Shown: positions 27,062-37,614, counted from the stretch's first letter. The stretch is 64,000 nucleotides of DNA from Streptococcus merionis DSM 19192 (GCF_000380085.1 NZ_KB904539.1:1-64000), one strand, 5' to 3'. Notes: a model not told the origin generated them from the letters alone. Program-made: numbers and translations.

Positions 27062-27352
27062 ATGATTCAACTATTTCAATTTATTGCAACTGTCTTTACT
27101 AGAGTGATTGAAGTTTACTCCTTTATTCTGTTGGCGTATGCTCTTTTATCTTGGTTTCCGGGAGCTTACCGTACAAGATTAGGAGACATTTTGGGAAGGT
27201 TGGCAGAGCCTTATATTAGCATTTTCAGACGGTTCAATCTGACTTTTGGGATGATGGACTTTTCGGTTGCGGTAGCTATTCTTTCGTTACAGCTCATTCA
27301 GATGTTAGGTTTGCGTTTGCTAGGCTTTCTGATGGTCCTGTTTATCAGATGA
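27062..27352 (+). CDS. ylmG: YggT/YlmG family membrane protein
   Basis: This 96-residue protein has two hydrophobic helices separated by SWFPGAYRTRLGDILGRLAEPYI, the signature of the YggT family, in which LxEPYLxxFR-like sequence follows the first helix. The family is found in division clusters and is linked to chromosome and division-plane organisation, but the molecular role is not settled. It begins 3 bases after the sepF stop and overlaps ylmH by 4 bases. Confidence 0.9.
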   Translation: MIQLFQFIATVFTRVIEVYSFILLAYALLSWFPGAYRTRLGDILGRLAEPYISIFRRFNLTFGMMDFSVAVAILSLQLIQMLGLRLLGFLMVLFIR

Positions 27353-28149
27353 TGGCTTCAAAAGAGAATCAGTTTCTTTTTCAACATTTTCATGCCGATG
27401 AAAAAGTTTTTGTCGAAAAGATGTTGGACAGGATTGATCGTGTTCAACAACAGTATAGTATCGAATTGACGCCTTTCTTAAATCCTAGAGAGGCTGAGAT
27501 TACAACATCTTTAGCAAGAAGAGCTGCTCTTCAAGTATATAGTAGCTCAGAAATACTACAGACAGAACTTTGTCGGTTGATTATTGCGCCAGATTATTAT
27601 ATGCTAGAGGAAGAGGATTTTGAGATTGACTTGCTGAAAATCCAATATGCTAGAAAGTTCAATCATTTGACGCATTCTCAAATCCTGGGAAATCTGGTGA
27701 ATCAATTAGGGATTCAAAGGTATCTCTTGGGAGATATTATCATTGCTGAGGATTGTACGCAGCTTCTTCTGGATGCAAAGATTAGTCAAATGCTCACTCA
27801 GCAAGTGACTAAGATTTCAAAAGTTCCTGTCAGTTGGCGAAAACTTAGCTTTTCAGAGTTAGTTAAACCAGCAGAGAAGTCAGAGGTCAAACAAATCTTG
27901 ACCACTAGCCTGCGTCTTGACAGTGTCATTGCAGCTACTTATGGCTTGTCACGGCAAGAAGCAGCGAAGCTGATTGAGCAAAATAAAGTAAAATTAAATC
28001 ATCAACCTATTTCACAAGCATTTCAAGCTGTAAAGCTAGCTGACTTAATCAGTTGTCGAGGCTATGGTCGTTTCAAAATTGAAGACGATAATGGATTGAC
28101 GCGCCACAACAAGCATAAGCTGATGATTACAAAAATTGGAGGAAAATAA
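27349..28149 (+). CDS. ylmH: YlmH family RNA-binding protein (S4 domain)
   Basis: The 266-residue protein has an N-terminal YlmH-specific region and a C-terminal S4 RNA-binding domain (LRLDSVIAATYGLSRQEAAKLIEQNKVKLNH, about 183-215). The family has been linked to ribosome quality control through binding of peptidyl-tRNA-obstructed 50S subunits. Its first codon overlaps the ylmG stop and its stop overlaps the divIVA start (TAATG), so the three are translationally coupled. Confidence 0.92.
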   Translation: MMASKENQFLFQHFHADEKVFVEKMLDRIDRVQQQYSIELTPFLNPREAEITTSLARRAALQVYSSSEILQTELCRLIIAPDYYMLEEEDFEIDLLKIQYARKFNHLTHSQILGNLVNQLGIQRYLLGDIIIAEDCTQLLLDAKISQMLTQQVTKISKVPVSWRKLSFSELVKPAEKSEVKQILTTSLRLDSVIAATYGLSRQEAAKLIEQNKVKLNHQPISQAFQAVKLADLISCRGYGRFKIEDDNGLTRHNKHKLMITKIGGK

Positions 28150-28904
28150 TGGCTCTTACACCTTTAGATATTCGAGATAAAACATTTGGTGGAAAGTTCC
28201 GAGGCTATAATATCCAAGAAGTGGATGAGTTTTTGGATATTGTAACCCGTGATTACGAAGACTTAGTCCGCAAGAATCTTGAACAAGAAACAACGATTAA
28301 AATGTTAACAGAGCGCTTGGCTTATTTTGATGAGATGAAAGAATCTCTCAGTCAATCGGTCATCTTGGCCCAAGACACGGCTGAAAAACTTAAGGCAACA
28401 TCTGCAAGCGAAAGCCAAAACATCATCAAGCAGGCAGAGCACGATGCAGCCTTCTTGTTGGATACGGCCAAGGCAAAGGCTAATGATATCCTGCGTGAAG
28501 CAACTGACAACGCTAAGCGAGTAGCTGTTGAGACAGAAGAGTTGAAGAATAAATCGCGTGTTTTCCAACAGCGTTTGAAATCAACCATTGAGAGTCAATT
28601 AGCTATTGTCAATTCTGCCGAATGGGACGAGATTCTTCGTCCAACAGCAACTTATCTTCAAACTAGTGATGAGGCATTCAAAGAAGTAGTGTCAACAGCT
28701 CTGGCTGAAGAAGTCCATCCTGTCGAAGAAGAAGCGATAGATATGACAAGACAGTTGTCACCAGAAGAGTTGGCTGAGATTGCGCGTCGTGCTGAGGAAG
28801 CTAACCAAGAGTTGCAAGCTTATCAAGAAACACAAATTTTGAATCGTCAAGAGATTACGGATGCTGTACAACAAGCAGAAGCTGAGTCTGTTGATTTATA
28901 TTAA
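28149..28904 (+). CDS. divIVA: Cell division initiation protein DivIVA
   Basis: DivIVA is a coiled-coil scaffold that senses curved membrane at poles and septa and recruits division and chromosome-segregation factors. The 251-residue protein has the conserved N-terminal LTPLDIRDKTFGGKFRGYNIQEVDEFLD, with the membrane-inserting Phe and Arg, followed by two long heptad-rich coiled-coil regions (about 30-65 and 75-150) and an acidic tail. It is the last gene of the division block, before the ileS T-box. Confidence 0.96.
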   Translation: MALTPLDIRDKTFGGKFRGYNIQEVDEFLDIVTRDYEDLVRKNLEQETTIKMLTERLAYFDEMKESLSQSVILAQDTAEKLKATSASESQNIIKQAEHDAAFLLDTAKAKANDILREATDNAKRVAVETEELKNKSRVFQQRLKSTIESQLAIVNSAEWDEILRPTATYLQTSDEAFKEVVSTALAEEVHPVEEEAIDMTRQLSPEELAEIARRAEEANQELQAYQETQILNRQEITDAVQQAEAESVDLY

Positions 28905-29148
28905 AACGAATCTAAGCAAAGACACAATCTTTTTAAATAGGTTTAGCGAGCAGGTGATGGTGGAAGACCTGTACTCCCTTTGAAACTGATTATCCCTTTG
29001 CAGATTCTGGCTGAAATTCACGAGGTTGGAAATTAAGTCAGGAGGAATGGCATACCTTACATGCTCAAGAGGGACAGGGGAAACTCTGTCTAAATTAAGG
29101 TGGTACCACGAACTTTCGTCCTTAGCGAGGTTTGTGGTACCTTTTAAA
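28905..29148 (+). ncRNA. T-box riboswitch leader of ileS (isoleucine)
   Basis: The region between divIVA and ileS has the parts of a T-box leader. A probable AGCAGGTGATGG stem I element is present, with an ATC codon at 28992-28994 that fits an isoleucine specifier. The T-box sequence AATTAAGGTGGTACCACG (29094-29111) follows, and then a terminator in which GGTACCAC (29102-29109) pairs with GTGGTACC (29134-29141) before TTTT. Uncharged tRNA-Ile would pair with the TGG of the T-box bulge and favour antitermination. I assigned the specifier by position, not by computed folding. Confidence 0.93.
29102..29145 (+). terminator. Regulated terminator of the ileS T-box
   Basis: A perfect 8-bp GGTACCAC/GTGGTACC stem, extended by A-C/G-T pairs and followed by TTTT. 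Its left arm overlaps the T-box sequence, as required for mutually exclusive antiterminator folding. Confidence 0.9.
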
Positions 29149-29206
29149 TTATAAATTAACGGATCGTTGGCTGAAACGCCTTCTGATTTGAAAATGGAGA
29201 GAGAAA

Positions 29207-31999
29207 ATGAAACTAAAAGAAACGTTAAATTTAGGGAAAACTGCTTTTCCGATGCGTGCTGGCTTGCCAAACAAGGAGCCAGAATGGCAAAAAGGTTGGG
29301 ACGAAGCAGAAATTTATAAGAAGCGTCAAGAGTTGAACGCGGGTAAACCAGCCTTTCATCTTCACGATGGGCCTCCCTATGCTAATGGCAATATCCACGT
29401 TGGTCATGCGTTGAATAAGATCTCAAAAGATATTATTGTGCGCTCAAAATCCATGATGGGCTATCAAGCTCCATTTGTTCCTGGTTGGGACACGCACGGT
29501 CTTCCAATCGAGCAGGTCTTGTCTAAACAAGGTGTGAAACGCAAAGAGATGGATCTTGCAGAATACCTTGAGATGTGCCGTGATTATGCCCTTTCTCAAG
29601 TTGATAAACAGCGTGAAGACTTCAAACGTCTTGGGATTTCTGCTGACTGGGAAAATCCTTATATCACTCTGACACCAGACTATGAAGCGGCTCAAATCCG
29701 TGTTTTTGGAGCTATGGCAGACAAGGGCTTTATTTACCGAGGCGCTAAGCCGGTTTACTGGTCTTGGTCATCTGAGTCAGCGCTTGCTGAGGCAGAGATT
29801 GAGTACCACGATATTGATTCAACGTCACTTTACTATGCCAATAAGGTAAAAGACGGGAAAGGGATTCTTGATACAGCTACCTATATCGTCGTTTGGACGA
29901 CAACGCCATTTACCATCACAGCGTCACGTGGCTTAACCGTGGGTCCTGATTTGGACTATGTAGTTGTTAAACCAGATGGTTCAGACCGTAAGTATGTGCT
30001 GGCTGAAGCTTTAGTTGATAGCTTGGCTGATAAATTTGGTTGGGACAGCTTTGAGATTGTTAGTCAGTACAAAGGCGCCGAGTTAGAATACATCGTCACT
30101 GAACACCCCTGGGATGATACTGTTGAGGAATTGGTTATTCTTGGGGACCATGTTACTACAGATTCAGGTACTGGTGTCGTCCATACCGCACCATCTTTTG
30201 GTGAGGACGATTACAATGTCGGCATGAAATACGACCTTGAAGTTTACGTGACTGTCAATGAGCGCGGTTTAATGAATGAACTAGCTGGTCCAGATTTTGA
30301 AGGTCAATTTTATGATAAAGTCCTGCCAACTGTTACTGAAAAATTAGGTGATTTGCTACTGGCTTCTGAAGTCATTAACCACTCCTACCCATTTGACTGG
30401 CGGACGAAAAAACCAATCATCTGGCGTGCAGTTCCGCAATGGTTTGCCTCTGTTTCTAAATTCCGTCAGGAAATTTTAGATGAAATTGAAGCGACTAACT
30501 TTTACCCAGCTTGGGGTAAAACGCGTCTTTATAACATGATTCGCGACCGTGGTGATTGGGTGATTTCTCGTCAGCGTGCTTGGGGTGTTCCGCTTCCGAT
30601 CTTCTATGCTGAGGATGGCACTGCTATCATGACCAAGGAAGTGACCGATCATGTGGCTGAACTTTTTGAAGAGCACGGCTCAATCATCTGGTGGAAATCA
30701 GAAGCTAAAGATCTCTTGCCAGCTGGCTTTACGCATCCAGGATCGCCCAACGGCATCTTTGAAAAAGAAACGGACATCATGGACGTTTGGTTTGACTCAG
30801 GTTCGTCTTGGAACGGTGTTATGAATGCGCGTGAAAATCTTTCCTATCCTGCTGACCTTTACCTAGAAGGCTCTGATCAATACCGGGGTTGGTTTAACTC
30901 ATCCTTGATCACGTCTGTGGCTGTCAACGGCCATGCTCCATATAAGTCAGTCCTTTCCCAAGGTTTCGTTCTTGATGGCAAGGGTGAGAAAATGTCCAAG
31001 TCTAAGGGCAATATCATCTCACCAAACGACGTTGCCAAGCAGTATGGAGCTGAAATCCTTCGTCTCTGGGTTGCCTCAGTTGACACAGACAATGATGTTC
31101 GTGTTTCCATGGATATTCTTGGTCAAGTTTCTGAAACCTATCGTAAAATCCGAAACACCATGCGTTTCCTTTTGGCAAATACCAGTGATTTTAATCCAAA
31201 TAATGATGCAGTAGCTTATGAAGAGCTTAGTCCTGTTGATCAGTACATGACCATCCGCTTCAATCAGTTAATTGAAACCATTACCAAGGCTTATGAAGAC
31301 TATGACTTTATGGCCATTTATAAATCAGTTGTCAACTTTGTAACGCTTGATTTATCAGCTTTCTATCTGGACTTTGCCAAAGATGTTGTTTACATCGAAG
31401 CACCAAACAGCCCAGCTCGGCGCCAAATGCAAACAGTCTTCTACGATATTCTCGTTAAATTGACAAAACTTTTAACACCAATCTTACCTCACACTGCTGA
31501 GGAAATCTGGTCTTATCTAGAACATGAAGCAGAAGATTTTGTTCAATTGGCAGAGATGCCAGTTGCAGAGACTTTTGAAAAGCAAGAGACTATTTTAGCT
31601 CAGTGGGCAGACTTTATGGACTTGCGTGGACAAGCTCAAAAAGCCTTGGAAGAGGCTCGTAATGTTAAAGTTATCGGGAAATCTCTTGAGGCTCACTTGA
31701 CTATCTATGCGACACCAGAAGTCAAAGCCTTGCTGTCATCGCTAGAGAGTGATGTTGCCCTGCTTTTGATTGTATCGCAGTTGAGCATTGCTGATTTTGC
31801 AGAGGCTCCTAAAGATGCTCTCGCATTTGATGGCGTAGCCTTTACGGTTGAACGCGCTCAAGGGGAAGTCTGCGAACGTTCGCGCCGTATTGACCCGACA
31901 ACTAAGATGCGTCCTTACAATGCCTTTGTGAGCGATTCAAACGCTAAAATCTTGGAAGAAAACTTCCCAGAAGCAGTTGCTCAAGGGTTTGAGAGCTAA
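29207..31999 (+). CDS. ileS: Isoleucyl-tRNA synthetase
   Basis: IleRS charges tRNA-Ile and edits valine. The 930-residue class I synthetase has the HIGH-type motif HVGH (64-67), the editing-domain WTTTPFT, the KMSKS loop (595-599), and a tRNA anticodon-binding domain. In bacterial IleRS of this type the C-terminus usually carries a four-Cys zinc site. Here only Cys889 remains: the other expected positions read Ser892, Ser909 and Asn912 (CERS...SDSN). The enzyme is full length, so this looks like loss of the zinc site and not truncation. Expression is controlled by the T-box upstream. Confidence 0.97.
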   Translation: MKLKETLNLGKTAFPMRAGLPNKEPEWQKGWDEAEIYKKRQELNAGKPAFHLHDGPPYANGNIHVGHALNKISKDIIVRSKSMMGYQAPFVPGWDTHGLPIEQVLSKQGVKRKEMDLAEYLEMCRDYALSQVDKQREDFKRLGISADWENPYITLTPDYEAAQIRVFGAMADKGFIYRGAKPVYWSWSSESALAEAEIEYHDIDSTSLYYANKVKDGKGILDTATYIVVWTTTPFTITASRGLTVGPDLDYVVVKPDGSDRKYVLAEALVDSLADKFGWDSFEIVSQYKGAELEYIVTEHPWDDTVEELVILGDHVTTDSGTGVVHTAPSFGEDDYNVGMKYDLEVYVTVNERGLMNELAGPDFEGQFYDKVLPTVTEKLGDLLLASEVINHSYPFDWRTKKPIIWRAVPQWFASVSKFRQEILDEIEATNFYPAWGKTRLYNMIRDRGDWVISRQRAWGVPLPIFYAEDGTAIMTKEVTDHVAELFEEHGSIIWWKSEAKDLLPAGFTHPGSPNGIFEKETDIMDVWFDSGSSWNGVMNARENLSYPADLYLEGSDQYRGWFNSSLITSVAVNGHAPYKSVLSQGFVLDGKGEKMSKSKGNIISPNDVAKQYGAEILRLWVASVDTDNDVRVSMDILGQVSETYRKIRNTMRFLLANTSDFNPNNDAVAYEELSPVDQYMTIRFNQLIETITKAYEDYDFMAIYKSVVNFVTLDLSAFYLDFAKDVVYIEAPNSPARRQMQTVFYDILVKLTKLLTPILPHTAEEIWSYLEHEAEDFVQLAEMPVAETFEKQETILAQWADFMDLRGQAQKALEEARNVKVIGKSLEAHLTIYATPEVKALLSSLESDVALLLIVSQLSIADFAEAPKDALAFDGVAFTVERAQGEVCERSRRIDPTTKMRPYNAFVSDSNAKILEENFPEAVAQGFES

Positions 32000-32025
32000 T
32001 TGCTTTGTTCACTAATGACTTTTTC

Positions 32026-32066
32026 AACCAGTTGAAATCGGAGTTTCCAATTTCAGCTGGTTTTTT
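32026..32066 (+). terminator. ileS terminator
   Basis: AACCAGTTGAAAT pairs with AATTTCAGCTGGTT, then TTTTTT, 27 bases after the ileS stop. Confidence 0.9.
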
Positions 32067-32329
32067 AAATGGAAGTCTTTCTTATTTTGATCGAACTAAA
32101 ATACATAAGGTTCACGCTTTTAACGAGTATGCTGTGCTATTTTTTCAAGATATGTCGTTGAAGATTTGACAGACTGTTTTAAAGTGTAAGCACTATGGTC
32201 AATTGAATCAAGAGCGGTACAACTGTGGTTCAGAAAAGCATGCTAGGCGATGCTCTGATTTGGAGATAACTTTGACCTAATCTTGTTTCAATCAATCATA
32301 TACTAATGTAGCTCAATTGAGTGTATAAT
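32067..32329. other. Intergenic stretch between two terminators
   Basis: I see no gene, tRNA or clear promoter in these 263 bases between the ileS terminator and the shared terminator at 32330. A TGTATAATAAAA stretch occurs near 32320, just ahead of the second hairpin. Confidence 0.4.
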
Positions 32330-32368
32330 AAAAAGCCAAACTTTGTTACGTAACAGGTTTGGCTTTTT
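32330..32368. terminator. Bidirectional terminator between ileS and the DUF1827 gene
   Basis: AAAAGCCAAAC pairs with GTTTGGCTTTTT around a TTACGTAA loop. It has A- and T-runs on both sides and lies next to the end of the leftward DUF1827 gene. Confidence 0.88.
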
Positions 32369-32373
32369 GAGCT

Positions 32374-32676
32374 TTATTTCACAATGGGAATAGACATCTC
32401 AATGAGGGTTGGACAGACCAGAGTTTGGATTTTTTCTTGATCAATGAGACTGGTGTCAATCTTGCGCTTTAGGAAAAAGGTACGGATTTTCTCAACTTCG
32501 TCCTGACGAATAGCACGATGTTTGTTGGTAATCAGCAGTTCATAGTGATTTGGTGCTTGAGTAAATATGACGTCGGTATTTCCAGCTGAATAGGTTTCGA
32601 CCAAAATAGCATCTGTATTTGATAGCTGATTGGCGACCAGTTCAGCGTGGCTATTGGTGGTATTAATGATTTTCAT
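32374..32676 (-). CDS. DUF1827 family protein
   Basis: This 100-residue soluble protein matches DUF1827, a small family restricted to streptococci and relatives and commonly found next to clpE. The sequence MKIINTTNSHAELVANQL and the C-terminal IQTLVCPTLIEMSIPIV fit. No motif suggests an activity. AAGGAG lies upstream. It is followed by a strong shared terminator and preceded by a leftward Nudix gene 40 bases upstream, so the two may form one transcript. Confidence 0.82.
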   Translation of the reverse strand: MKIINTTNSHAELVANQLSNTDAILVETYSAGNTDVIFTQAPNHYELLITNKHRAIRQDEVEKIRTFFLKRKIDTSLIDQEKIQTLVCPTLIEMSIPIVK

Positions 32677-32716
32677 GAGCGTCTCCTTTGCGATATGAGA
32701 TCATGAGTTGGTAGTG

Positions 32717-33178
32717 TCACTTTTGATTTGAAAACTGGTAATGCTGAAGCCACTGCTCAATCCCCCACTGGTGGCTGCCTCGTTTAAGCTTTTGTCGGGC
32801 TTCTTCAAAGGGAAACCAAGCCAAATGGTTAAAATCTTCCAAAGGGGCGTGTGCTTGAGCAAATTCCTCGACTGCATAGATATAAGCGGGATGATAGTAA
32901 TGCGTATCACGGTGACGAAAGTAGAAATATTCATCGGCCTGCCCCAGATAATCACCGATTTTAGCTGTGAAACCAAGCTCTTCGATAAGCTCGCGTTCCA
33001 GAGCTTGGAGATGGTTTTCGTCAGCCTCAATTTCACCACCAGGTAAAAACCAGGCACCGTTAGGGGCTTGAACCAATATCATCTCTGTGCGATCTTTACT
33101 GGGAATAATGGCATAAACACCATAACGATTTTTGTAAGTTGCACCATCAACTTTGTGGCCAAAAGTAGGGTTAGACAT
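32717..33178 (-). CDS. Nudix hydrolase (MutT-like)
   Basis: The 153-residue protein has a complete Nudix box, GGEIEADENHLQALERELIEELGF (about residues 47-70), with the REUXEEXGU catalytic core present as RELIEELGF. It hydrolyses a nucleoside diphosphate linked to another group; the substrate is not evident. It starts behind AAGGAG. A minus-strand TATAAT at 33416-33421 may be its promoter, giving a leader of about 230 bases. Confidence 0.9.
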   Translation of the reverse strand: MSNPTFGHKVDGATYKNRYGVYAIIPSKDRTEMILVQAPNGAWFLPGGEIEADENHLQALERELIEELGFTAKIGDYLGQADEYFYFRHRDTHYYHPAYIYAVEEFAQAHAPLEDFNHLAWFPFEEARQKLKRGSHQWGIEQWLQHYQFSNQK

Positions 33179-33891
33179 AAGTAGGCTCCTTGACTCGACT
33201 AAGGATAAACAAGAACTAGTTACTAGTAAATTCCTTTGACTTAGGAAGTCGTTTTTTGATAATCAAAGCATTTTTTGAAAGAATGCGAACTGTGTTTCAA
33301 AAAAAACGAACGCTGAGTGGTGTGAAACTAGCCTTGGATGATAGTGTTGGGCTGTGTATAACTTCTCACTTGGATTTATCCGGATTCGAGTTCTTGCTTG
33401 TCACTTTCTTTTTCTATTATACTAAAAAATAATGATTTTGGAGTGATTTTTGTCAAAAAGGCTGTGAAATCAACTCTAACCAGCTAAGCAAGCGCTCTTT
33501 GCTGCTTTTGGTCAGGCAAGGAGAAGGTGAGCTCAAATTTAGCAAGCCTGCGTTCAATTATTTAGGAGATACAAGTGTAAGCTTGAGGCGTTTTTTGTCT
33601 CAAGCTTGCGTTGTTAGAAGTATCCTATACAGTTGAGTAGAGCTGTAAAGACCGAGATAGTCAGCACATTCGAGTTCGCTTGGCAGGTTCATTGGTGATA
33701 AAATATGCAAGGCTAAGGCTAAGTAAGTTGGCCTAGTCAGCAAAACTTATTCCCACCCCTTTTGTCTAGTCCTTTAGACCACATAATTTTGTAATGGCCA
33801 AAGCTTTGGGAGTAAGGGCTAAACCATCATGATTGTCTGTTTTAGCTTCCAAACCATTGACTGAGAAAAATAGTTTAGGTCGTAAGCAAGT
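33179..33891. other. Intergenic region between Nudix and clpE
   Basis: No protein gene is supported in these 713 bases. They hold a leftward -10 candidate near 33416, a strong hairpin GCTTGAG/CTCAAGC at 33581-33605 with an internal T-run, and a decayed module-C repeat at about 33688-33763. A 60-codon rightward frame at 33833-34015 runs antisense into the clpE end and looks spurious. Confidence 0.5.
33688..33763. repeat. Decayed module-C repeat
   Basis: GTTCATTGGTGATAAAATAT, then GGCTAAGTAAGTTGGC and AACTTATTCCC, follow the same order as the module-C copies at 3010 and 62331, with several substitutions and small insertions. Confidence 0.5.
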
Positions 33892-36132
33892 CTATTGGTC
33901 GGTCTCCTCATCAGTTGTGTTGGTTTTTTCAGTTTTTTTAGCAGGCTTTATCGCAATGTTGCCTGATGAGGTCATAACTGCTCGGAGGTCTTTTTCGGTT
34001 GGATTTTCTAGATAGAAGTCCGTGATGGCGTCTTCAATATGATCTTGGATAGTTCGGCGGAGAGGACGAGCTCCCATTTTCGGATCATAGCCCAGATCAA
34101 CCAGCTTTTCCTTGACCTTATCGGTCACGTGTAAGCTGATGCCGTTGTTAGCAAGACGATCGTTAACGTTGTTAAGCATGAGATCAACGATTTGGAGAAG
34201 ATTGTCTTTGCTGAGAGCTTGAAATTCGATGATACCGTCAAATCGGTTCATGAATTCTGGGCTGAAGAAGTCGCCCAGCTGACCAAGAACAGAGTTCGTC
34301 CGATTTTCTCTGGCTGCACCAAAGCCAACAGAGGCTTCGACCTTACCAGTACCGGCATTTGACGTCATGATGATAATGGTGTCTTTGAAGCTGACTGTGC
34401 GGCCTTGGCCATCGGTTAAGCGGCCATCATCTAGAACCTGAAGGAACATGTGCATGACATCAGGGTGCGCTTTTTCAATTTCATCAAGAAGAATGAGTGA
34501 GTAAGGATTGCGGCGGACTTTCTCGGTCAGTTGTCCAGCTTCGTCATAGCCAACATAACCTGGAGGAGCACCGACCAATTTGGCTGTGCTGTGTTTTTCC
34601 ATATATTCAGACATGTCAAAACGAATCATGCTATCCGCTGAGCCGAAGAGTTCAATGGCTAACTGTTTCGATAACTCTGTTTTACCGACACCTGTTGGGC
34701 CGACAAAAAGGAAGGAGCCGATTGGACGGTTTGGAGCACCAAGTCCGACACGGTTGCGCCGAATGGCTTTGGCAATCTTATCAACTGCTTCATCTTGACC
34801 AATGACATGGGCTTTAAGGTCGCTCGCAAGGTTGACAAGTTGACTCTGCTCTTTTTCTTTGAGATCTCCGACAGGGATATTGGTTTTGCGCTCAACTATT
34901 GCTTCAATTTCTTTTTCGGTAATGACAGGAATGTCTTTCTCATCAAGGGTGGCCTTCTGCATTTCTTTGTATTTGGCAATCTGATCGCGGAAATAAGCAG
35001 CTTTTTCGTAATCTTCATCACGAGTAGCTTGAGCTTTGAGGTTTTCAGCCTCAACCAAACGTTGATCAATTTCTTTAGGATCCACAAAATTGAGGGTCAA
35101 ATTCATCTTGGAGCCTGACTCATCCAGAAGGTCAATAGCCTTGTCTGGCAAGAAGCGGTCTTGAATATAACGGTTAGACAGATTAGCGGCAGCTTCGATG
35201 GCTTCATCGGTGTAGCGCACATGGTGGTAATCTTCGTAGCGTTTTTGGATGCCTTTTAAGATCGTAATGGTCTCTTCTACACTTGGTTCATCGACACGGA
35301 CTGGCTGCATGCGACGCTCCAGAGCCGCATCCTTTTCGATAATGCGGTATTCGTTGAGAGTGGTCGCGCCGACCAGTTGGAGCTCTCCACGAGCTAGAGC
35401 TGGTTTTAGGATGTTGCCTGCATCCATATTGCCATCGCCAGCGCTACCTGCTCCGACAATCTCGTGAATTTCATCGATGAAGAGAATGACATCTTGACGC
35501 TCACGGATTTCTTCCATCAACTTTTGCATGCGCTCTTCAAATTGACCACGGATACCGGTGCCTTGGACGAGACTGACGACATCAAGACGGATGACCTGCT
35601 TGTTTTGCAACTTATGTGGTACATCAGCATCAACGATCTTTTGAGCTAAGCCTTCAACGACAGCTGTCTTACCAACACCAGGCTCTCCGATTAGAACAGG
35701 GTTGTTCTTGGTACGACGATTGAGGATTTCAATGACGCGAACAATCTCCTCATCACGACCGATGACAGGGTCAATGCCGCCACGGCGAGCGATTTCGGTC
35801 ACATTAATACCAAATTCGTCCAAAAGTCCCTTTTTAGGCGGTTGTTGATTGCCACCACGGTTACTGTTGTTTCGGCCAGCTTGAGTTGGTGGAATTTGAT
35901 TTCCAGGAGCTTGACTTGGATGTTGGAAATTGCTCAAATTATCAAAGAAGTCATCAAACGGGCTTCTTTGTTGGTTTTGAATTTGAGATAATCCTCTTAA
36001 AATAGGATTTTCTGGGTCAGTTTTCATGATTTGGTAGCAGTTTTGACAGAGGTCAACCTGTTGTTGGCGACCATTGTAATTGCTATACAGGTGAATGGTT
36101 GCGTCGTTCATTTTACAATTATGACAAAGCAT
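33892..36132 (-). CDS. clpE: ATP-dependent Clp protease ATP-binding subunit ClpE
   Basis: ClpE is an HSP100 AAA+ unfoldase that works with ClpP on misfolded proteins. The 746-residue protein has the diagnostic N-terminal zinc finger (Cys3, Cys6, Cys29, Cys32), a Gln/Asn-rich linker, the first AAA+ module with GEPGVGKT, a UVR-like middle segment ([16 protein letters not shown]), and the second module with GPTGVGKT and the C-terminal D2-small domain. A CtsR operator and promoter lie upstream. It is monocistronic by position. Confidence 0.97.
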   Translation of the reverse strand: MLCHNCKMNDATIHLYSNYNGRQQQVDLCQNCYQIMKTDPENPILRGLSQIQNQQRSPFDDFFDNLSNFQHPSQAPGNQIPPTQAGRNNSNRGGNQQPPKKGLLDEFGINVTEIARRGGIDPVIGRDEEIVRVIEILNRRTKNNPVLIGEPGVGKTAVVEGLAQKIVDADVPHKLQNKQVIRLDVVSLVQGTGIRGQFEERMQKLMEEIRERQDVILFIDEIHEIVGAGSAGDGNMDAGNILKPALARGELQLVGATTLNEYRIIEKDAALERRMQPVRVDEPSVEETITILKGIQKRYEDYHHVRYTDEAIEAAANLSNRYIQDRFLPDKAIDLLDESGSKMNLTLNFVDPKEIDQRLVEAENLKAQATRDEDYEKAAYFRDQIAKYKEMQKATLDEKDIPVITEKEIEAIVERKTNIPVGDLKEKEQSQLVNLASDLKAHVIGQDEAVDKIAKAIRRNRVGLGAPNRPIGSFLFVGPTGVGKTELSKQLAIELFGSADSMIRFDMSEYMEKHSTAKLVGAPPGYVGYDEAGQLTEKVRRNPYSLILLDEIEKAHPDVMHMFLQVLDDGRLTDGQGRTVSFKDTIIIMTSNAGTGKVEASVGFGAARENRTNSVLGQLGDFFSPEFMNRFDGIIEFQALSKDNLLQIVDLMLNNVNDRLANNGISLHVTDKVKEKLVDLGYDPKMGARPLRRTIQDHIEDAITDFYLENPTEKDLRAVMTSSGNIAIKPAKKTEKTNTTDEETDQ

Positions 36133-36176
36133 GGCAATACCTCTTTTTCTAGAATGATTTGAACAATCTGATTAAA

Positions 36177-36193
36177 GGTCAATAAAGGTCAAA
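36177..36193. promoter_or_regulatory. CtsR operator of clpE
   Basis: The tandem direct repeat GGTCAAT-AAA-GGTCAAA matches the CtsR heptad consensus (RGTCAAA-NNN-RGTCAAA) with one mismatch. It lies just downstream of the clpE -10 box, where CtsR binding represses. Confidence 0.9.
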
Positions 36194-36203
36194 TCTTAAT
36201 TTT

Positions 36204-36231
36204 ATTATATCACTTATTAAAGAGAAATCAA
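36204..36231 (-). promoter_or_regulatory. clpE promoter
   Basis: On the minus strand, TTGATT (36231-36226), a 16-base spacer and TATAAT (36209-36204) precede the CtsR operator and the clpE start. Confidence 0.8.
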
Positions 36232-36597
36232 GTGAAAAGATTAATCATATGAATGCTATTGCCTCTATCGTCCATTTTTTCGAGGAATTTATAAGTGCGT
36301 TAAATGAATCATTGTGGCTTTAGAACATTGCTTTCAGAAAATCAGATGACAAACAGTCAACTTTTGCTCCAAATTAAATAACTACTGGAATGGTTGTTGA
36401 TTGCTTGAGAAGTCAGTGTAACGAGGGATTTGGCGTTATTTGAGGGCTCAAATTTTGAGAAATAAGCATTTTTCTTAGGCTAAGCGGTTTATTTTATGGT
36501 AGAATAGGGATATAGAATTAGAAACGCAGCTGAAATTGGCGTTGTTTTTGACACAGTTCAGGCTAATCAAGGCAGTTTCAGTTAAAAGGAGAAGAAC
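36232..36597. other. Intergenic region between clpE and the DUF1797 gene
   Basis: Apart from a weak rightward -10 (TAGAAT near 36502) and an AAAGGAGAAG ribosome binding site before the next gene, I see nothing that can be named. Confidence 0.4.
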
Positions 36598-36828
36598 ATG
36601 GAATCACATTTGGTGAGAATTATCAATCGTCTAGAGTTGATGGCTAAAGATGGGGGAACTCTTAAACGTAACTTTGAGCGTGAAGGTGTCGTAGTTGCTG
36701 AAGTTTCATACAGTTATGATGAGGAAAATGGTTCGCTCTTTACTCTTCGTGACATTGAAGCGCATGAAACCTATACGTTTGACTCTATTGATTTGATCGC
36801 GATGGAAATTTATGAGTTGCTTTATTAA
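36598..36828 (+). CDS. DUF1797 family protein (YkuJ-like)
   Basis: This 76-residue soluble alpha/beta protein matches the DUF1797/YkuJ family of Firmicutes. Typical are the start ESHLVRIINRLELMA and the centre SYSYDEENGSLFTLRD. No enzymatic motif is present and the role is unknown. It has AAAGGAGA 9 bases ahead of the ATG and a terminator directly after it. Confidence 0.85.
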   Translation: MESHLVRIINRLELMAKDGGTLKRNFEREGVVVAEVSYSYDEENGSLFTLRDIEAHETYTFDSIDLIAMEIYELLY

Positions 36829-36846
36829 TATAGTTTTAAAATAAAA

Positions 36847-36893
36847 GATACCAAGATACTCGGTTGTAGCCAAGTGCTTTGGTATCTTTTTTT
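36847..36893. terminator. Bidirectional terminator between DUF1797 and B3/4 genes
   Basis: GATACCAA pairs with TTTGGTATC, followed by seven Ts on the plus strand. The left flank (AAAATAAAA) also suits the leftward gene. Confidence 0.85.
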
Positions 36894-36900
36894 GCAAGGT

Positions 36901-37614
36901 TTAAATAGTAGCTGACGCTAGGCTGCTGGATAGCACTAGGATTTCCCCTGTTACACCGAAATAATCTTGGCAGAGGTCTTTTAGAGTGTTCATGGCTGTC
37001 TGAGCTCGTGCAGCTTGGTTTTCATTGACAGTTTCCATGATAACGATAGCATTTTGAGTGTCTTCTGTGAGCATGGTTCGTTGGGCTTCACGCCAATTGA
37101 GACAGCGACAGACAGCACCAGCATCATCTAACCAAGCAACTTCACCAGCAAGGGTTGGAGCATCTTCTTCCGCACCGAGTGGCTTAAAAGAGTCGCCGCC
37201 AGCTGTTTCAGCAAGTCTGAGAGTGCCCTCAACCTTATCCATGTCCTCTGCTCCAACAGGTGTCGCATAGGTTAGCGAAACATAATTATAGAGATCGACC
37301 AATGGATTGATAGGGTTAAAATCACGGTCTTGAGCTGCACGCTTGAGCATGGCTTCAATAGATGAACGAGCGCCTTTTTTAGTTTTGAATTGGCTGTAAG
37401 CTTCACGCCATTCAGCTACAACAGGATTTTGACTAAAGTTATCATCTTTTAAAAATTGAAGCGAAGATTCTTTGCCTTTTTGGAGTAAATCTTTAAAATA
37501 GGCCTCTTTCTCAGGAATAACACGGTTATCAATCCCTTTCAATGTCATGACGACGATACGGCCTTCTGGGAATCGAGACCAAAAAGTCTCGTCAATTTGA
37601 ATAGCTGATAACAT
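36901..37614 (-). CDS. B3/B4 tRNA-binding domain protein
   Basis: The 237-residue protein matches the stand-alone B3/4 domain family, related to the editing domain of the phenylalanyl-tRNA synthetase beta chain. Supporting features are the central INPLVDLYNYVSLTYATPVGAEDMDKVEG and the C-terminal nucleic-acid-binding-like segment. Some family members may take part in aminoacyl-tRNA quality control, but this is not established for this one. AAGGTGAGG lies ahead of the start. Confidence 0.82.
   Translation of the reverse strand: MLSAIQIDETFWSRFPEGRIVVMTLKGIDNRVIPEKEAYFKDLLQKGKESSLQFLKDDNFSQNPVVAEWREAYSQFKTKKGARSSIEAMLKRAAQDRDFNPINPLVDLYNYVSLTYATPVGAEDMDKVEGTLRLAETAGGDSFKPLGAEEDAPTLAGEVAWLDDAGAVCRCLNWREAQRTMLTEDTQNAIVIMETVNENQAARAQTAMNTLKDLCQDYFGVTGEILVLSSSLASATI

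Noticed and set aside
33833..34015. 60-codon rightward frame at the clpE 3' end
   Set aside because: Mostly antisense to clpE, with no domain or ribosome binding site.
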